Part shown: positions 6,380 through 6,548 of the stretch, piece by piece | Layout of the letters: every line of letters begins with the position of its first letter | Numbering within the stretch: the first letter of the stretch is position 1 | Source of the DNA: UBA6544 sp049601975 | GTDB taxonomy: Bacteria; Pseudomonadota; Alphaproteobacteria; UBA8366 | DNA: 6,548 bases | NCBI GenBank assembly: GCA_049601975.1 | Contig: JBMYRC010000187.1 | Coordinates: 1 to 6,548, forward strand | Reading direction: 5' to 3' | Program-made: the position numbers and the translations under genes | The notes under the pieces: generated by a model | Databases searched by the model: none | What the model was told of the DNA's origin: nothing | What the model saw: the letters and a program-made list of their open reading frames with translations, nothing else

Positions 6380-6441
6380 AATTCCTTACCCCCTGCATTC
6401 CTGGATCGCTGACGCGTGCGGGAAACAGAGGGTAAGGAATT
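6380..6441. repeat. Long inverted repeat between the GST and the right-edge gene
   Basis: A perfect 12-bp inverted repeat, aattccttaccc (6380-6391) and gggtaaggaatt (6430-6441), extends inward past one mismatch by three more pairs (ctg 6393-6395, cag 6426-6428), leaving a 30-nt centre. It lies between two apparently convergent genes. It could act as a bidirectional terminator or transcript-stabilising stem, or be one copy of a dispersed intergenic repeat; one window cannot tell these apart. Confidence 0.6.
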
Positions 6442-6445
6442 GTGT

Positions 6446-6548
6446 CTAACGCCGCCGCCGATGCGGTCGGCGTTTGCCACGGCCGCGGGTCGATTTGGCG
6501 CGATCGATGAACTGTGGTTGTTTTCGGCGCACCCAGCGCACGAAACTT
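6446..6548 (-). CDS. C-terminal end of a convergent hypothetical protein with a strongly basic tail
   Basis: On the minus strand, 33 codons enter from the right edge and end at TAG (6446-6448). They read SFVRWVRRKQPQFIDRAK followed by a tail made almost wholly of Arg, Lys, Gly, Pro and His and ending in four Arg. Basic tails of this kind occur on nucleic-acid-binding proteins, but no family can be named. Support is limited to an open frame with plausible GC-rich third positions and a stop just before an inverted repeat. A plus-strand frame from ATG 6461 is also open to the edge, but it has no ribosome binding site. Confidence 0.4.
   Translation of the reverse strand, partial: SFVRWVRRKQPQFIDRAKSTRGRGKRRPHRRRR

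Noticed and set aside
6461..6548. Plus-strand frame from ATG 6461 open to the right edge
   Set aside because: It has no Shine-Dalgarno, its start lies inside a GC-rich hairpin, and it opposes a minus-strand frame with a more gene-like ending. It stays possible but is not supported.

Overview
The window is a bacterial catabolic-type gene cluster, moderately GC-rich and tightly packed, with Shine-Dalgarno sequences ahead of most genes. The gene families, and the close fit of a decayed serA and an LpxR-like remnant to proteobacterial proteins, suggest a proteobacterium. An alphaproteobacterium of the Rhodospirillales kind is my best guess, but this rests on recall of protein families and not on a search.

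Layout: almost everything reads leftward (minus strand) from a divergent promoter near 5662-5714. In transcription order these are a flavin-dependent luciferase-like monooxygenase of the RutA/SfnG type (5661-4543), a type B carboxylesterase (4482-2905), a stretch of dead gene fragments (about 2893-2065), and then a tight three-gene block. That block holds a carboxymuconolactone decarboxylase/AhpD-like protein (1919-1410), a crotonase-fold protein (1395-613) and a TauD/TfdA-type Fe(II)/2-oxoglutarate dioxygenase (from 598, running off the left edge). The two junctions inside the block are both 14 nt long and carry the next gene's Shine-Dalgarno. Rightward from the divergent promoter is one gene, a glutathione S-transferase-like protein (5715-6338). 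It is followed by a hairpin, a long inverted repeat, and what looks like the basic C-terminal end of a convergent gene at the right edge.

How the genes may work together (inference): a flavin monooxygenase, an esterase, a GST, a CMD-fold protein, a crotonase and a 2-oxoglutarate dioxygenase form a plausible toolkit for taking apart an organic compound such as a sulfonate/sulfone, a heterocycle or an ester/lactone. The substrate cannot be read from the sequence. No flavin reductase, transporter, CoA ligase or regulator lies in the window.

The least ordinary parts are three. First, a mosaic pseudogene in which the start of an LpxR-like outer-membrane protein gene is joined in frame to a heavily deleted serA (phosphoglycerate dehydrogenase). 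Second, two palindromes whose gene-proximal arms contain the Shine-Dalgarno of the GST and CMD genes. Third, a crotonase that lacks both classical catalytic glutamates. I see no mobile element, CRISPR array, tRNA or rRNA.
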